From positions 360,696 to 422,695 of the forward strand of contig JBBHKE010002640.1 of assembly GCA_037447655.1 (NCBI GenBank): a DNA stretch of 62,000 nt, given 5' to 3'. Source of the DNA: Zygnema cylindricum. Its lineage: Eukaryota > Streptophyta > Zygnematophyceae > Zygnematales > Zygnemataceae. Numbering within the stretch: position 1 is the stretch's first letter; each line of letters starts with the position of its first letter. The notes below the pieces were generated by a model. That model had not been told where the DNA came from, searched no databases, and was given only the letters and a program-made list of their open reading frames with translations. The translations under genes and the position numbers were made by a program. Shown here piece after piece: positions 34,781 to 46,208 of the stretch.

Positions 34781-35782
34781 TGTTGTTTTGGAAACCTTAA
34801 GTTCTCTCTATATCTTGCTGCTATGTTGCCATGCTGCGCTAAGTCTGACATCCCAGCTAGAAACCTTGAGCACTCTACACTTGTTGCTGTGCTGCTATGG
34901 TGCTCTGATCTGACATCGCAGCTGCAGTGCTCTAATATCACAGCTGCGCTGACAGATCATAGCAGTCATAGCAGTCATAGCAGTCATAGCAGTCATAGCA
35001 GTCTGGGCAAGAAAAGGTGTTCTGAATATGAGTCAGTTTGTGTGAAGATAAATTGACGGGGACATGATTTAGTGAGTATGTAACTCGAAAGGGAGTACAC
35101 AGATTCGGTGCACTTTAGGCACACGTGTCGGTCCGTGAGAAAGTCAAGTTTGGTCGTTCTAGAAGAAAAGGTACAGTTACATTTGAGGACCAAATTTATA
35201 CGTGGAGGTTCATCTTCGGTGATGAAAGAATACGTGGAAAGCGGACGAAGTCCGCCGTCATTTTTGGAAGAGAAGTATTGACTGTACCGTCATTTCAGCG
35301 GACGAACTTTAACCGCGTACTATTTCATTTCTAGCTGCTGTCTGATTGGTGGAAATAATTATGTGCATTCGACGGTGGGATTTTTGTTAATGAAGAGTAA
35401 TGTACCATTTGAACACGCTAGTTGTAGTACGGTGTGATCAACCGTAGGCTCACTTGTATATATAGGACTTAGATTACTTTAGGAAAAGGAGGATTGTTGT
35501 GTAGGAAAAACTGCGAAGCAGTTTTTGGGTGTGTTTGAATTATAAGATCATTATGATCTTTTGGCAGAACTTTGTGAAATTTTGCATGTGGGTTCTTTGG
35601 TGTATATCTTATATTGTGGCAAATTTGCAGACTTAGCGTGTGTCTGGTTTGTTTGGGGCTTCATTTTGAAGTTGGTTGTTTGTGAGATTTCGTGAGAGTT
35701 TCCTCTTTGCACAATTGATTATCATGGCAACTGCCGGTGCTTCTTCATCTTCTTCAGTGGCACCAGTTGCCTCAAATCAACA
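34781..35782 (+). repeat. 3' LTR of element A (1002 bp, internally deleted)
   Basis: Aligns with the 5' LTR across both ends with few differences (by eye near 2%), but jumps from the equivalent of 28502 to 29982. TGTA occurs at both deletion borders. Confidence 0.92.
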
Positions 35783-36045
35783 AGGTAAGTCAATACAATT
35801 TCCTCATTCAAAGATAGCTTGATAATCAGCATACACTCATTGTTCTTCTCCTCCCATCCAACCGATGATTCAACACATGTCCCGCCCACCACATCCATTA
35901 GCTTCCTCGACTTGAAGTAGCTCTCCATCATACTCCTCCAATAGTAATATTTAGAACCATCAAATATGGGTAGGGTTGATTCATCCAAAATGGGTAGCCA
36001 TGGGCGTGGGCCCATAACCTGTTGTTCATAGCCCTTTTCAGCCAT
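35783..36045 (-). pseudogene. Element B gag, 5' part with start codon in the LTR
   Basis: ATG at 36045, inside the LTR (36020-37083): MAEKGYEQQVMGP, then FDGSKYYYWRSMM and SLNEEIVLTYL up to the insertion point of element A. The codons QVMGP overlap the primer-binding site. Confidence 0.88.
36005..36019 (-). promoter_or_regulatory. Primer-binding site of element B
   Basis: Minus strand GGTTATGGGCCCACG, next to the LTR end. Its complement CGTGGGCCCATAACC resembles the anticodon arm (CAU) of plant initiator tRNA-Met as I recall it. Confidence 0.75.
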
Positions 36046-37083
36046 GAATGTACCCTCGGAAGCACCACAGACTACCCCAATACAGCCTCCTTTGATTCCA
36101 CTCAGAATTCTACAGAATAACCAAACCAAGCTGAAACTACTCAACCAGATAGTTCCTAGTCCACTAAGTATTCCCACCAAATTTCATATAATAATACCAA
36201 ACTGAATAATCAGAACACTCAATCAAAGTTGCAGAAAACCAGACTGCCAGAACTTTGATAAATATGACCAACCTCACAATGAAGCCCCAAGCAAATTAGA
36301 CACACAATAGGTTTGCAAATTTGCCACAATATTTCTCACACAAGGAGGAACACACATGCAAAATTTCGGATAATTCTGCCAAAAAAACTGAGAGAAATTC
36401 TCAGATGAAATTCCCAAAAAGGAGCAGAAAACAGTTTCTGTCCAAAAAGTTCCCTAAGTCTAGAAATGACTAAGTCCTACAAATATACACTATAGCTTAC
36501 TACTAACTGTACGGAGGCATACCAGCCGTACGTAATCAATCAACTACCTCTATTAATGTGAGTGTACCTAAGATCTACACTAATAACTAAATACACAGGA
36601 CAAAACATTGTTAAATATTTACACGTCGTACGAATTCCGTCAAACGAATCATGACCGTCCAAAATAAATATCATGTGATGGACGCGATTTCGCGTCCCTC
36701 ACCAAACTGACGGCGCTGCCGTGCGTAGCTCCGGTGGCGTCCAATTAATCACATGTTGACCGCCGCATTATGTTTCGTACGGCCGACGTACAATTTAAAT
36801 CATTTCGAATGTTAATCATCGGATCGCTTCGCGATCCGCCGTCCATTTCTTCAACACATTCAACACTTTCGTCTATGTTTCTTCGCGTCACTTGAAGTCC
36901 GATTCCGTACGTTCAATACTCTTAGTTCTTAGTACGCAAGCTGCTATGGCTGCGATGTGACCAGCGCAGCATGGCAGCACAATATCTTTTTCATACATGC
37001 TGCTATGTCTGTGGTGTGACCAGCACAGCATGGCAGCATAGCAATGTGATATAGAGAGGACTAAAGGTTTCCAAAAACCAACA
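36020..37083 (-). repeat. 5' LTR of element B
   Basis: 1064 bp, nearly identical to 25144-26207; same hairpin and GCTGCTATG blocks. Followed by TCACC. Confidence 0.9.
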
Positions 37084-37138
37084 TCACCCACATATAATAC
37101 ATATCCAGAAGTACATCTTATCGTAGCATCACTATAAC
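37084..37138 (-). pseudogene. Element C: RNase H remnant, right piece
   Basis: TCACCCACATATAATACATA and following bases match element D at 47658-47715. It is cut at 37138 by the insertion of element F. The continuation of C beyond F is not in the window. Confidence 0.85.
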
Positions 37139-38136
37139 TGTTGAAAATCACTAGATTTATAGGATATTTTCTAGGTCTAAAATATAAGAAAAGAACAGGC
37201 AACCAGCTTTCACCTTTCTTCTCTATCCCCCATACTTGTTCTGGTCACTGAAGGAGAGAGAGAGATAAATAGAAGTGAAGCCATGTCTGCCCTTGCCTAA
37301 TAAGCAGGAATGAAAAGTGACTTATGTCACTCTCAACAAAAGGTTGAGTCCGGTAGGACTTCAACCACCAACCGGTAGAGCGAGGCGTAGCTGTTAGCCC
37401 TAACTGGTCTATTGTAGAAGTTCGCTGAAGTATATAGGGTATGATTAATATTTAAACTATGTTATGGTCGATAAACCAATTAACGGAAATACAAATGAAA
37501 CAACATTGAACCTGTTATATACAGTCCGAATATAATACCGCATGGAACAAATGAATCGGACATTTGTTTCGACAATCAATATTGAATGTCGATTTTTATC
37601 CAACGGCGCACATCATCGCCGAGATCCCAAAATGGTCACTTTGGCGTTTTATGACGTGGCATGACCTGGCGCCACGTGGAGAGATAACATTTGGTCATGG
37701 GAATTACGAGGAACGTAGTGATGAGTGAAAAGTGGACACGCGTCCGCTTAATGGCCTTGACGTACATAGGCTGTACAGAAAGTACATCGGTAGTAGTACT
37801 TTTTTTTACTATAGAGTGATATTATTGGTTCGTACAGTCAGTAGATAGGGGTTGTGAGAGGGAACTAGGACTTAGAAAAATCTGGTAGATACTCCTCTCT
37901 CTCTTTGAGAATTTGTATAAATTGACATCTTTGCCACCCTATAACTAATCGCCTGGTTGGGTGTTTTCAGTGATTCTTTTTTGTACAGACTCAAGGGAGT
38001 CCAGGCTGCACAGGGGTGTAGTCACATTGACTACTTGAATGCTTGGGCAGCAGTGGTTGCTATTGGAAGTGGGTTAGTTAACAACTATATAGAGGCTTCC
38101 TGAATTTTGTAGTCCAATGGATGACACAGAATTGCA
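37139..38136 (+). repeat. 5' LTR of copia element F
   Basis: 998 bp, starts TGTTGAAAATC, ends ACAGAATTGCA. Homologous to the LTR of element E (57183-58188). Contains an antisense tRNA-like module at 37347-37404. Confidence 0.85.
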
Positions 38137-38513
38137 TGTTATAGGCCCACCCTCTAGGGTGCCCATCTTCAATCGATCATGGTTCATTTATTGGGAAGCC
38201 ATGATAAGAAGGGCTTTGTGCAAAAAACGATACTGGGGTATTGTTAGTGGACAAGTGAAACGTCCACCTCAAGGAACTCCACCAGGGTTCGGTGGAGTAA
38301 GGTTTTCTGCAGCGGCATCTGCTGCAGCAGAGGAGGCACATGATGGAGACAGCAGCTTGTCCGAAAAGGGGAAAGAAAAGGAGACACCTCTTGCTCCTAT
38401 TGCTCCTATGTCCACGGCATTCGGAGCAGGATTCGTGAAGACTGCGGAGAACGACACCAAAATGTGGGAAGACACCAACATGGCTGCCAAGAACTTCATT
38501 CTAAGACACATCA
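38117..38513 (+). pseudogene. Element F gag, 5' part
   Basis: ATG at 38117 in the LTR (MDDTELHVIGPPSRVPIFN), reading through the primer-binding site. Gag N-terminal region up to NFILRH, where gypsy element H is inserted; gag resumes at 53522. Confidence 0.85.
38137..38151 (+). promoter_or_regulatory. Primer-binding site of element F
   Basis: TGTTATAGGCCCACC: initiator tRNA-Met anticodon-arm type with two changes relative to element D. Confidence 0.65.
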
Positions 38514-39006
38514 TGTAACAAGGTTAAAGAGTTGAGTACTTAAAAGCTACAGACCAGCCTGCTATAGTTGCGGTTGCAAGGCAGCGCAGCTTCGATTCCA
38601 GACCAGCGCAACATAGCAGCATAACAACTTAGTAGAATAGCTTAGCGCAACATAGCATTGCAGCGTAGCAGTATAGCAACGCCGCAGAATGTAGATTTAA
38701 CTATATAGTTCTAGAAAGATATTTTGGATAGATCTTGCTTGATTGTGAAGGTCCACGTGTACATTTGTACAGTATTAGGTTGACCAGCAACTAGTTAGTT
38801 TAAATAGTGGAGCAGACGTAGTAAAAAGACAGACTCTTTGAGTAGACCATTGCTATGAGCTGTCAACTTGTAATCTTCCTCCCGATTAATAAAGCTTGAC
38901 CTTTTTCTGTGAGTGTTGTGTGCTCTTGCTGTTGCTACGGGGAGATCCTTGGAATCTTTCCGCTGTGCATTATAATGTGTCGTGGGTTTTTATTTTGTCT
39001 TTTAAA
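38514..39006 (+). repeat. 5' LTR of element H
   Basis: Starts TGTAACAAGG. Contains repeated CGCAGC/AGCAGCATA blocks and AATAAAGCTTGACC, a probable polyadenylation signal context. Confidence 0.88.
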
Positions 39007-39007
39007 T

Positions 39008-39019
39008 TGGTATCGCAGC
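39008..39019 (+). promoter_or_regulatory. Primer-binding site of element H
   Basis: TGGTATCGCAGC, close to the usual TGGTATCAGAGC complementary to the 3' end of initiator tRNA-Met. So H uses the tRNA 3' end, unlike the copia elements around it. Confidence 0.7.
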
Positions 39020-39040
39020 TATCCCTCGTGACTCGACAGC

Positions 39041-41282
39041 ATGGGAGAACACGGCGTATCTACCACGGAAATGTTAGCTCAAGTTCTTCGAGAGTTAGAA
39101 AACGTCAAATTACCGAATGCTCAATTGAGTAACAACGTCGCAACCTTGGAATCTCGTCTTGGTGAACGACCTCATGGAAGCCTGGAGAGAGACTTAAGGA
39201 TACCGAAGTTAAGACTTCCCGATGAGTTTGACCCGGCTAGACACAAAAACCTTGATGCGTGGCTATTCTCCATTGCACATTACCTTGAGAATTTCCCTAG
39301 TCTAAAGGATCGTGAGAAGATTCATTATGCAGGTGGTCTTGTTAAAAGGGCAACGGGAGCATGGTGGAGGACAATGGTGGAAAACAATGAAATACCGCTT
39401 GTCTGGACTCTTTTTATTCAACTCCTCCGTGAATCGTGGCAACCCGTTAACACAATTAAGGCGGCAAGGGATAATATCGGAATTTTGAAGCAACGTACCT
39501 CAGTATTGGAGTACACGCAACGGTTCTTGGAGTGCAAAGTTCAAATACCCTCGATGACGGAGGACGAAGCCGTGGATCGTTACGTTAAGGGGCTTAAGGC
39601 CTCCATTCGAAGGGATGTGGAGCAATGGCTAGCTCGGGAAAGTACTGTTGTAATTGATGTATTTTCTAGGTCTGTATTGGAAAAATAAATTGAGTAAGTT
39701 AGCAAAGGCCGCCTGCTTCTCGCTCAAACTCTCCAGTCCCCATACTTGTTGCAGTCACTGAAGACCGGAGAGAGAGTTAGAGCCATGGCTGTCTATAATG
39801 TCCAAGGAGACAGAGAATAAACTCATACTTAGTTTGTACAAAAAAGAGACCCCTGATCAAGGATATGATCCTGGTATCAACAAGCCGTTGAAAGACTTAG
39901 TAGCTGTTAGCTTTAGCCATTAGACCAAATCAACGTTGAGATACATAGGGTACAATGGGTATTTAAAAGTGTTCAGGTAGAGAATTGCCAGACAGACTGA
40001 CAAATAACCAAAAGCAGCTTTAGACCAGATTTGAACCTAAGTCTATGGAAATCTATGGTATAATACGCCTTATCCACTAAGGCGTTATTGGAACGATACA
40101 CGCGACGCGTTTCAAAAATTAATAAACATTAACGTCAAATCTAATTAACACCAGACTAACGAAGAGGAATAATTCATGCATCTACGTGAATCTGAACCGT
40201 GTAAAATATGTTTTGATCGAACGGCCTGCATTGTAGCCGCCACGCGAAATGAGCTTTTGGCGGCATTCAGAGATAGCATCACGTGGTGCCACGTGGCGTC
40301 ACATTATTTGATATTGGATTAGATGGGAGGAGGAACCATGGCTCCTGATTTGACAAGTGTCACCTTGTAGACCATGTCGTACAATGGATATACAAAAGTA
40401 CATCTCCTATTGTACCTTCTTGTACTATATAGTGTTTTTATTGGACTAGGGTTTAGTAATAGGTAGTCGTGAGTAGGTAGACCAAGACTAAGTGATATTT
40501 AGGTACCTCTCTCTAAGAGAGCATGTAACTATAAATGTCATCTTTGACCAGCCATAACTTAATGCTCGGGTGAGCAAATTCAATGATTCTTTTTGCTGCG
40601 AACTCAGAGGAGTCCAAGCTACATAGGGATGTAGTGAGTCAGAGTCTTTGCGTGCCAGGGTGGCACTTATTCAGTGGGAAAGTCAAAGTGGGGAATATTA
40701 TCCAAAACACATATTCAAGCTTTGCATTCTGTGGTGGAACTGAGCACACACAAGGTCTTCTCTTCACAAGGGTGAAGATGTATTGGGTTTCTGATTGTCA
40801 AGGGATCATTTATTTGGGTTTATATCAACTTGGAGTCAGCACTATCTAGATTAGCTTCTTTTGGATTTGCGAATTCTATGGGCAATGGAGCCCATAGAAT
40901 TTCAAATACGACTCCTAGCCTTTCGGCGATTATCCAATTTGCGGAACGGACCGATTCGGTGGACTTCACCTTTCGTAGATCCTACCACTTTGGATCGAGT
41001 AGCGGCGGGGGAGGTAGACGTGATGATGGTCCAACCCCCATGGAGGTCGGAGCGATTAATGAGGATACGGAGGTGGTCAACGTGTTTCAGAAGAAGAAGA
41101 AGACTACCAAGGCCAAGCCCCATGACTTGTCCCCCGAGGAGCTCCAACAGAGGAATCAAAACGGCTTATGCTTACACTGCGGTTCCCTAGACCATATGGC
41201 CCGCGAATGCCCAAAAAGGAGAGGTCCTAAGAATGGCAAGCTTAACGTCATGAGGTTAGCGTTTGAGGAAGGAGATCTTTAA
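39041..41282 (+). pseudogene. Element H Gag, split by a solo LTR
   Basis: ATG at 39041. The two parts, 39041-39645 and 40910-41282, join in frame once the LTR and one 5-bp duplication are removed (978 nt, 325 residues). Contains a coiled-coil start (LRELENVKLPNAQLSNNV), the capsid-like helical region (WWRTMVENNEIPLVWTLF, LKQRTSVLEYTQRFLECK) and zinc knuckle CLHCGSLDHMAREC. No other stop seen in gag. Confidence 0.87.
39646..40904 (+). repeat. Solo copia LTR inserted in gag of element H
   Basis: Starts TGTTGTAATTGATG, ends AGAATTTCA; flanked by AGTAC (39641-39645) and AATAC (40905-40909). Related in layout to the LTRs of E and F (CCATGGCTGTC block, tRNA-like module at 40025-40088, ATG near the 3' end). 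One LTR only, consistent with LTR-LTR recombination. Confidence 0.82.
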
Positions 41283-41302
41283 TATTTCAGGGTCGAATCG
41301 GA

Positions 41303-44300
41303 GTGAGCGCAGCTAGCTTCATGATGGACTCCGGCGCATCGGGGAACTTCATCAATGAGGTGACAGTGAAAAAGTTGAAACTTCCTCTCGTGGTGCTAAC
41401 GGATCGTCAGTCGGTACAATTGGCCGACGGAATTTCCCTCTCAATTACTCGTCGTACTCCGAGGTTACGTGTCGAAATTGGGGAATTCCACTAGTTTGAC
41501 ACTCTTCATGTATTACCGCTTGGAGACCATGAAGTAATCTTGGGGAAACCGTGGCTGCAAAAGTGGAACCCAACGATCGATTGGAGAAGTGGCGACATGA
41601 GAGTTAGGAAAGGTGAAAATGATTTTGAGGTAAACGTGGGAGTGGCTGGTAAGGGATCGGAAGAGGGACTCCTACTTTCGGCCTTACAGCTTAAGAGGGC
41701 ACTCAGGAAGGGGGAGATAATTGGTATGGCGGTCGTCCAACCTATGGAGGAAGGGAAGGAGGTGATTCCGGAAGAATGGAGTAAGAAAGACCCCGACTTC
41801 GACTCGAAATAGAGTGACTACATCGGAAAAACTTCGGTAGAGGCCCCGGAAGTCGTGACAAAATTTTTCGAGGAGTATGTTGATGTCTTTCCCCCAAAGC
41901 TCCTAGAAGGCTTACCTCTGAATCACGAAGTAGACCATAAGATAGAGCTTCTTCCCAGAGCGGTACCCCGACAAATCGAATGTATAAGATGAGCTACACC
42001 GAATTAGATGAACCAAAAAAGCAACTTGCGGAGTTGGTCGAAGCCGGAGCAATCGAACTGAACAAGTCACCGTATGGAGCCCTCGTCCTCTGCGTAAATA
42101 AGAAAGATGGAGGTTTTCGGATGTGTGTGGATTATCGAGCGCTAAACAAGTTAACAGGGAAAAATGCGTACCCTCTACCGAGGATAGACGAACTGTTGGA
42201 TCGGCTATGACGTGCTAAATATTTTTCAAAGATAGACATGCGAAATGCCTATCACCAAATCAGAATTGTCGAGGAAGATGTGGAAAAGACGACATTTAGA
42301 ACTCGGTAAGGTCATTTCCAATTTCGGGTTATGCCGTTCAAATTGACCAACACACCGGCAACCTTTATGCATTTGATGAATTCCATCTTTCGGCAATATG
42401 TAGACGCCTTGTAATTGTCTTATTGGACGACATCTTGGTGTATAGCAAGACGTTGGAGGATCATGTGGAGCATCTGCGAACGGTTTAACAAGTCCTTCGG
42501 GAGAACAAGTTGTACGCGAAGAGGAGTAAATGTGACTTGTTGAAGGAGGAAATTGGGTTTTTGGGTCATGTGGTGAGCCAGGATGGAATCGCAGTGGATC
42601 CCAACAAAACTAGGGCAGTGAAGGAGTGGCCGCAGCTGACGAACATTACGAAGTTATGGATCTTTCTTGGATTATGCTCATACTATTGCTGTTTTGTTGA
42701 AGGTTTTGCAAAAATTGTTGCACCACTCAAAGAATTTCTTAAGAACAACGTGCCCTTTGAGTGAAAAACGGCGCAAGGGGCAGCCTTTGACACGTTAAAG
42801 GAGTGGTTGGTTACCGTCCCTGTGTTGGCTGTTCCCGACCCGGAATTACCTTGGACGATAATCACCGACGATAACGATACGGCTATTGGAGCGATCCTTA
42901 TGCAGGATCAAGGAAAAGGCCTTCAACCCATTGCCTACGACAATCGGAAACTAAAGGCAGCGGAGCTTAACTGGGCCAACCATGAGAAAAAGACAATCGC
43001 CATTATTAATGCGCTAGAGGTTTGGAAATGTTACGTTCAAGGGAAGCGAATCACGGTCATCAGCGATCACCACGCCCTACAGTATCTTCAAACAAAGCCG
43101 AAGTTGTCAAAGAAACAGGTGCGATCGATGACGTTCCTTCAGACCTTCGGGCCCGAACTAGCTATTGAGTATAAACCGGGCAAGACAAACTCGGCGGATG
43201 CCGTGTCGAGAAGATCCGGAGTAGCTGCGCCAGTGGCAGAGCAACAATGGCAAGCATCGCAGGACGGAAACGTAAGCGTTGTGAAAAATAACACTGCAGC
43301 GTCGAACAAAGCGCTATATCCAGAACTCAGCGTAGTGACCAGTACGACACAAGTGGACAACCAGTGGTTAAGTAGGATTAAGGTCGCATACGACGAAGAC
43401 GAGGCAATCAAGGAACAGGTAAAACGGAAGGTATTGGTTCGAACCACAAATGGTATGTGGCGATACCGACCAAGTCAAACGGCAAATGAGGAGTTACGTC
43501 ATTCGATACTTAAAATGAGTCATGACGAGCCGCTGAGTGGACATTTCGGGCGGGATAACACAAATGCACGTGTCGCTGAGGCGTATTATTGGTCGAACAT
43601 GACTCGAGACATTGCGGAGTATGTCCGGACATGTGACTCGTGTAACAGAAATAAATCGAAATCGGGTCACCAAGGTCTGTTACAACCCCTTCCAATACCA
43701 TCTGTTCCAAGGCAGGCGATTTTGATGGACTTTATCGTTGTTCTTCCGTTGACTTGGGAAGGATATGAATCCATCTTCGTCGTTGTGGATTATCTGACAA
43801 AAATGACCCATTTCCTACCCACGACAACCACAACCACAACGCGGGATGTGGCAGTCTTATTCTTTCGGGAGATATTGCGCCATCACGGCCTCCGAAGAGG
43901 ATCGTCAACGACCGTGATCAAAAATTTGTGAGCCACTTTTGGAGAAGTCTGTTCGAGATGCGTGGAACGCAGTTTGCCATGTCCAGAGCTTATCACCCTC
44001 AGACCGATGGTCATACATAAAGAGTGAATCAAACTTTGGAGGAGGCTTTGCAAGCTTATGTATCGGTACACCAAAAGGACTTGGTGAACTATTTGATGGA
44101 AATTGAGGTGCCGTATAATAGTGCGGTGCACTCGTCCACAAATGCTACGCCATTTTCTCTCAATGGACGACAGCCCACCATTCCCCAAAATTTATTGGCA
44201 GCGGACTGCCTTACACCCGCAGCTCTAGATTTGCCGAAACACTACACGAGAATCTTGAGAAAGCAACGAAGACGCTCCAGCTTGCAAAGGATCGTCAAAA

Positions 44301-44847
44301 GTCGCAGGCCGACGCTCATCGAAAGGACATTGTGTTTAACGTGGGTGATAAAGTTCGCCTTAATATGGCAAACATGTCGTTACCAGGTGCCCTCTCCAAG
44401 AAATTTGCACTGAGATTTGCAAGCCCGTTCACTGTTCTTTCAACGGTGGGAGAGGTGGCCTATAAGTTCGATATATCGAGGGACTGGCATATTCACAATG
44501 TTTTCCATGTTTCCCTTCTCAAACCGTTTTGCGACCCCGATTTGTTTTTTCCTAATCGACAACCAAGTGACCCTTTCCCGCCCATTCAGGGTACAAGTGA
44601 CGAGTACGAGGTGGAGGAGATCCTTCTGTCGCGTCGCTCTCGGCATTTTGACTCCACCCAATATTTGGTGCGTTGGAAGGGCTACGGAGTTGATGATGAA
44701 TCTTGGGTAGACGAGGAGGATCTGCATTTGCTTGAGTTGCTGCGCCGGTTTACGCAGAGTGCAAACACTTGGCTTCAGCGGAGGGGCAATCGCAACAGAC
44801 GCGATAAAGGAAAAAATCGCAGTATCGCAACCATCGCGATCATATAG
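41303..44847 (+). pseudogene. Element H Pol: protease, RT, RNase H, integrase, chromodomain
   Basis: Protease FMMDSGASGNFINE at 41324; RT with [30 protein letters not shown] and the catalytic VLLDDILVYSK near 42420; RNase H with ITDDNDTAIGAILMQ and VISDHHALQYLQ; integrase zinc region HFGRDN...CDSCNRNK; core with MDFIVVLPLTWEGYESIF and YHPQTDGH; then a chromodomain EYEVEEILLSRRSRHFDSTQ...LVRWKGYGVDDESW. Broken by several stops (for example 41492, 41810, 42208, 42308, 42486, 42762, 44018) and frameshifts near 41975, 42410, 43890 and 44260. The chromodomain places it in the chromovirus clade; such domains steer integration to modified histones. Confidence 0.9.
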
Positions 44848-45249
44848 GGGACGCGACGAAGAAACGCAGCGGCGATGTTAACAGACCGCAACATTATGGT
44901 TGCGCAGCCATCAAAGCGCAGCATAATTGCCGTGCCGTCAGAGGAATCGCAACGCCATCACTGCGCGGACAGGAAATCGTAACGACGCTGTTGTGTTTCA
45001 CCACATTGGTGACGACAAACCATCGGTTTGGTCGCAGCAGCGAATATTACTAAACGTTGGACGCGCGATATTCTCGCACGCTGCCACGCTTGGAAGACTC
45101 TTATCATGAAACCCTCAACCCTCTCCGATAAAGCCGCCATCGGCCCTCACGACCAACCTAGTCAAGGCAGTTTGGAGAGCGTTTCGCTCCGCGCAGCCAC
45201 CTTACCTTCCCTTTTTGAATTACCCAAATTGTCATGCACGACAACATCC
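44848..45249 (+). other. Spacer of element H between the chromodomain and the extra ORF
   Basis: Rich in short CGCAGC, GCAACA and ATCGCAAC motifs resembling those in the LTR of the same element. No protein start with support. Confidence 0.45.
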
Positions 45250-46208
45250 ATGGCGTCGTCGTCCTCTCCACCACCGAAACGGAGAAGACTTGTACGGGTA
45301 GGGCAAGAAGATATACCCTGCCCGGACAGATTATTAATGGCGGCGGAGGCTGTGGTAGAGGCATACCGGAGGAGGGAGATGGAAGCAAGGCCGACGCTTA
45401 GGGAGACAGCCAGTAGCGAGGCAGGGCCGGCGAAGACCAGTGGAGGAGAAAGGTTAGAAAATTCATAGGACCTTGAATACAACCCACTTCAAGAGGAGGA
45501 CCAGGAAGATGAGGGGGATCATAAGATCTCGGACGCTGCGGAGACGGAGGGAGAACCGACACCTGCGCCAATTGAGGAGCGTGCCTGTGATCTAGTGGTG
45601 ATGAGGGACTCCAATAAGGAGAGCTCCGTAGATGAACAGTCTTCCGAAAGAGCGGAAAAGAAGGTGGAAGCGCAGTACCTCAGCCGAAACGATGTATTTC
45701 TCCTTCGAGGGAATCAAGGGGACTCAGACGAGGAGAGTGAAAAAGGAGAGGAAATTCCCGATTACCTCTTTCCACTCCCTACAAACACCCGGACTCCAGA
45801 CCTCACCTTCAGCTTTGCTAAGCGCTTTTATTGGGATCCTTCAGAGTGGCCCGACGAGTTGCGCACCAGAAAACCTGGGGACCCCATTAATATCTCCGCC
45901 GATATGGCGTCACACTCAGCGTGGAACTTTATGAGAACGAAGGACCTTGGGAATAACCATAAAGGTTATGTGCAATTAAACCCTCGTGCCCTGCCGTTTG
46001 TGGAAGTAGTAGAAGACAACTATCGGTACAGGGTGGATGTTCCCGGGTTGCTCCGCCATTATCACCCGTGAGATGTCCGCCTTCATGACATCATCTCTCG
46101 AGCGGAGGTCACACCCGAGGTACGGGCACTCAAGCTGGCCCGAAAGAACGCTCTGCAGTGGGCCCGAGCTGCCAAGAAACATGTTTCCTTCAAATAAAGG
46201 AAGGTACC

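Larger units (their letters stand above)
27996..35782 (+). mobile_element. Element A: structurally complete Ty1/copia retrotransposon inserted in element B
   Basis: Flanked by AGGTA on both sides (27991-27995 and 35783-35787). LTRs start TGTTGTTTTGGAAACC and end AATCAACA. The 5' LTR is 2483 bp, the 3' LTR 1002 bp because of one internal deletion. The interior carries one unbroken gag-pol frame and a polypurine tract. Best candidate in the window for recent activity. Confidence 0.93.
25144..37083 (-). mobile_element. Element B: gag-only non-autonomous copia retrotransposon, interrupted by element A
   Basis: LTRs of equal length (1064 bp) at 25144-26207 and 36020-37083, with target duplication TCACC at 25139-25143 and 37084-37088. 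Without element A the interior is only about 2.0 kb: gag, a basic tail and the last codons of pol plus a polypurine tract. No protease, integrase or RT. The 3' end of the interior (GTCTAAAGGATTAGGGGAG on the minus strand) matches the end of element A, so B looks like a deletion derivative of an A-like family. Confidence 0.88.
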
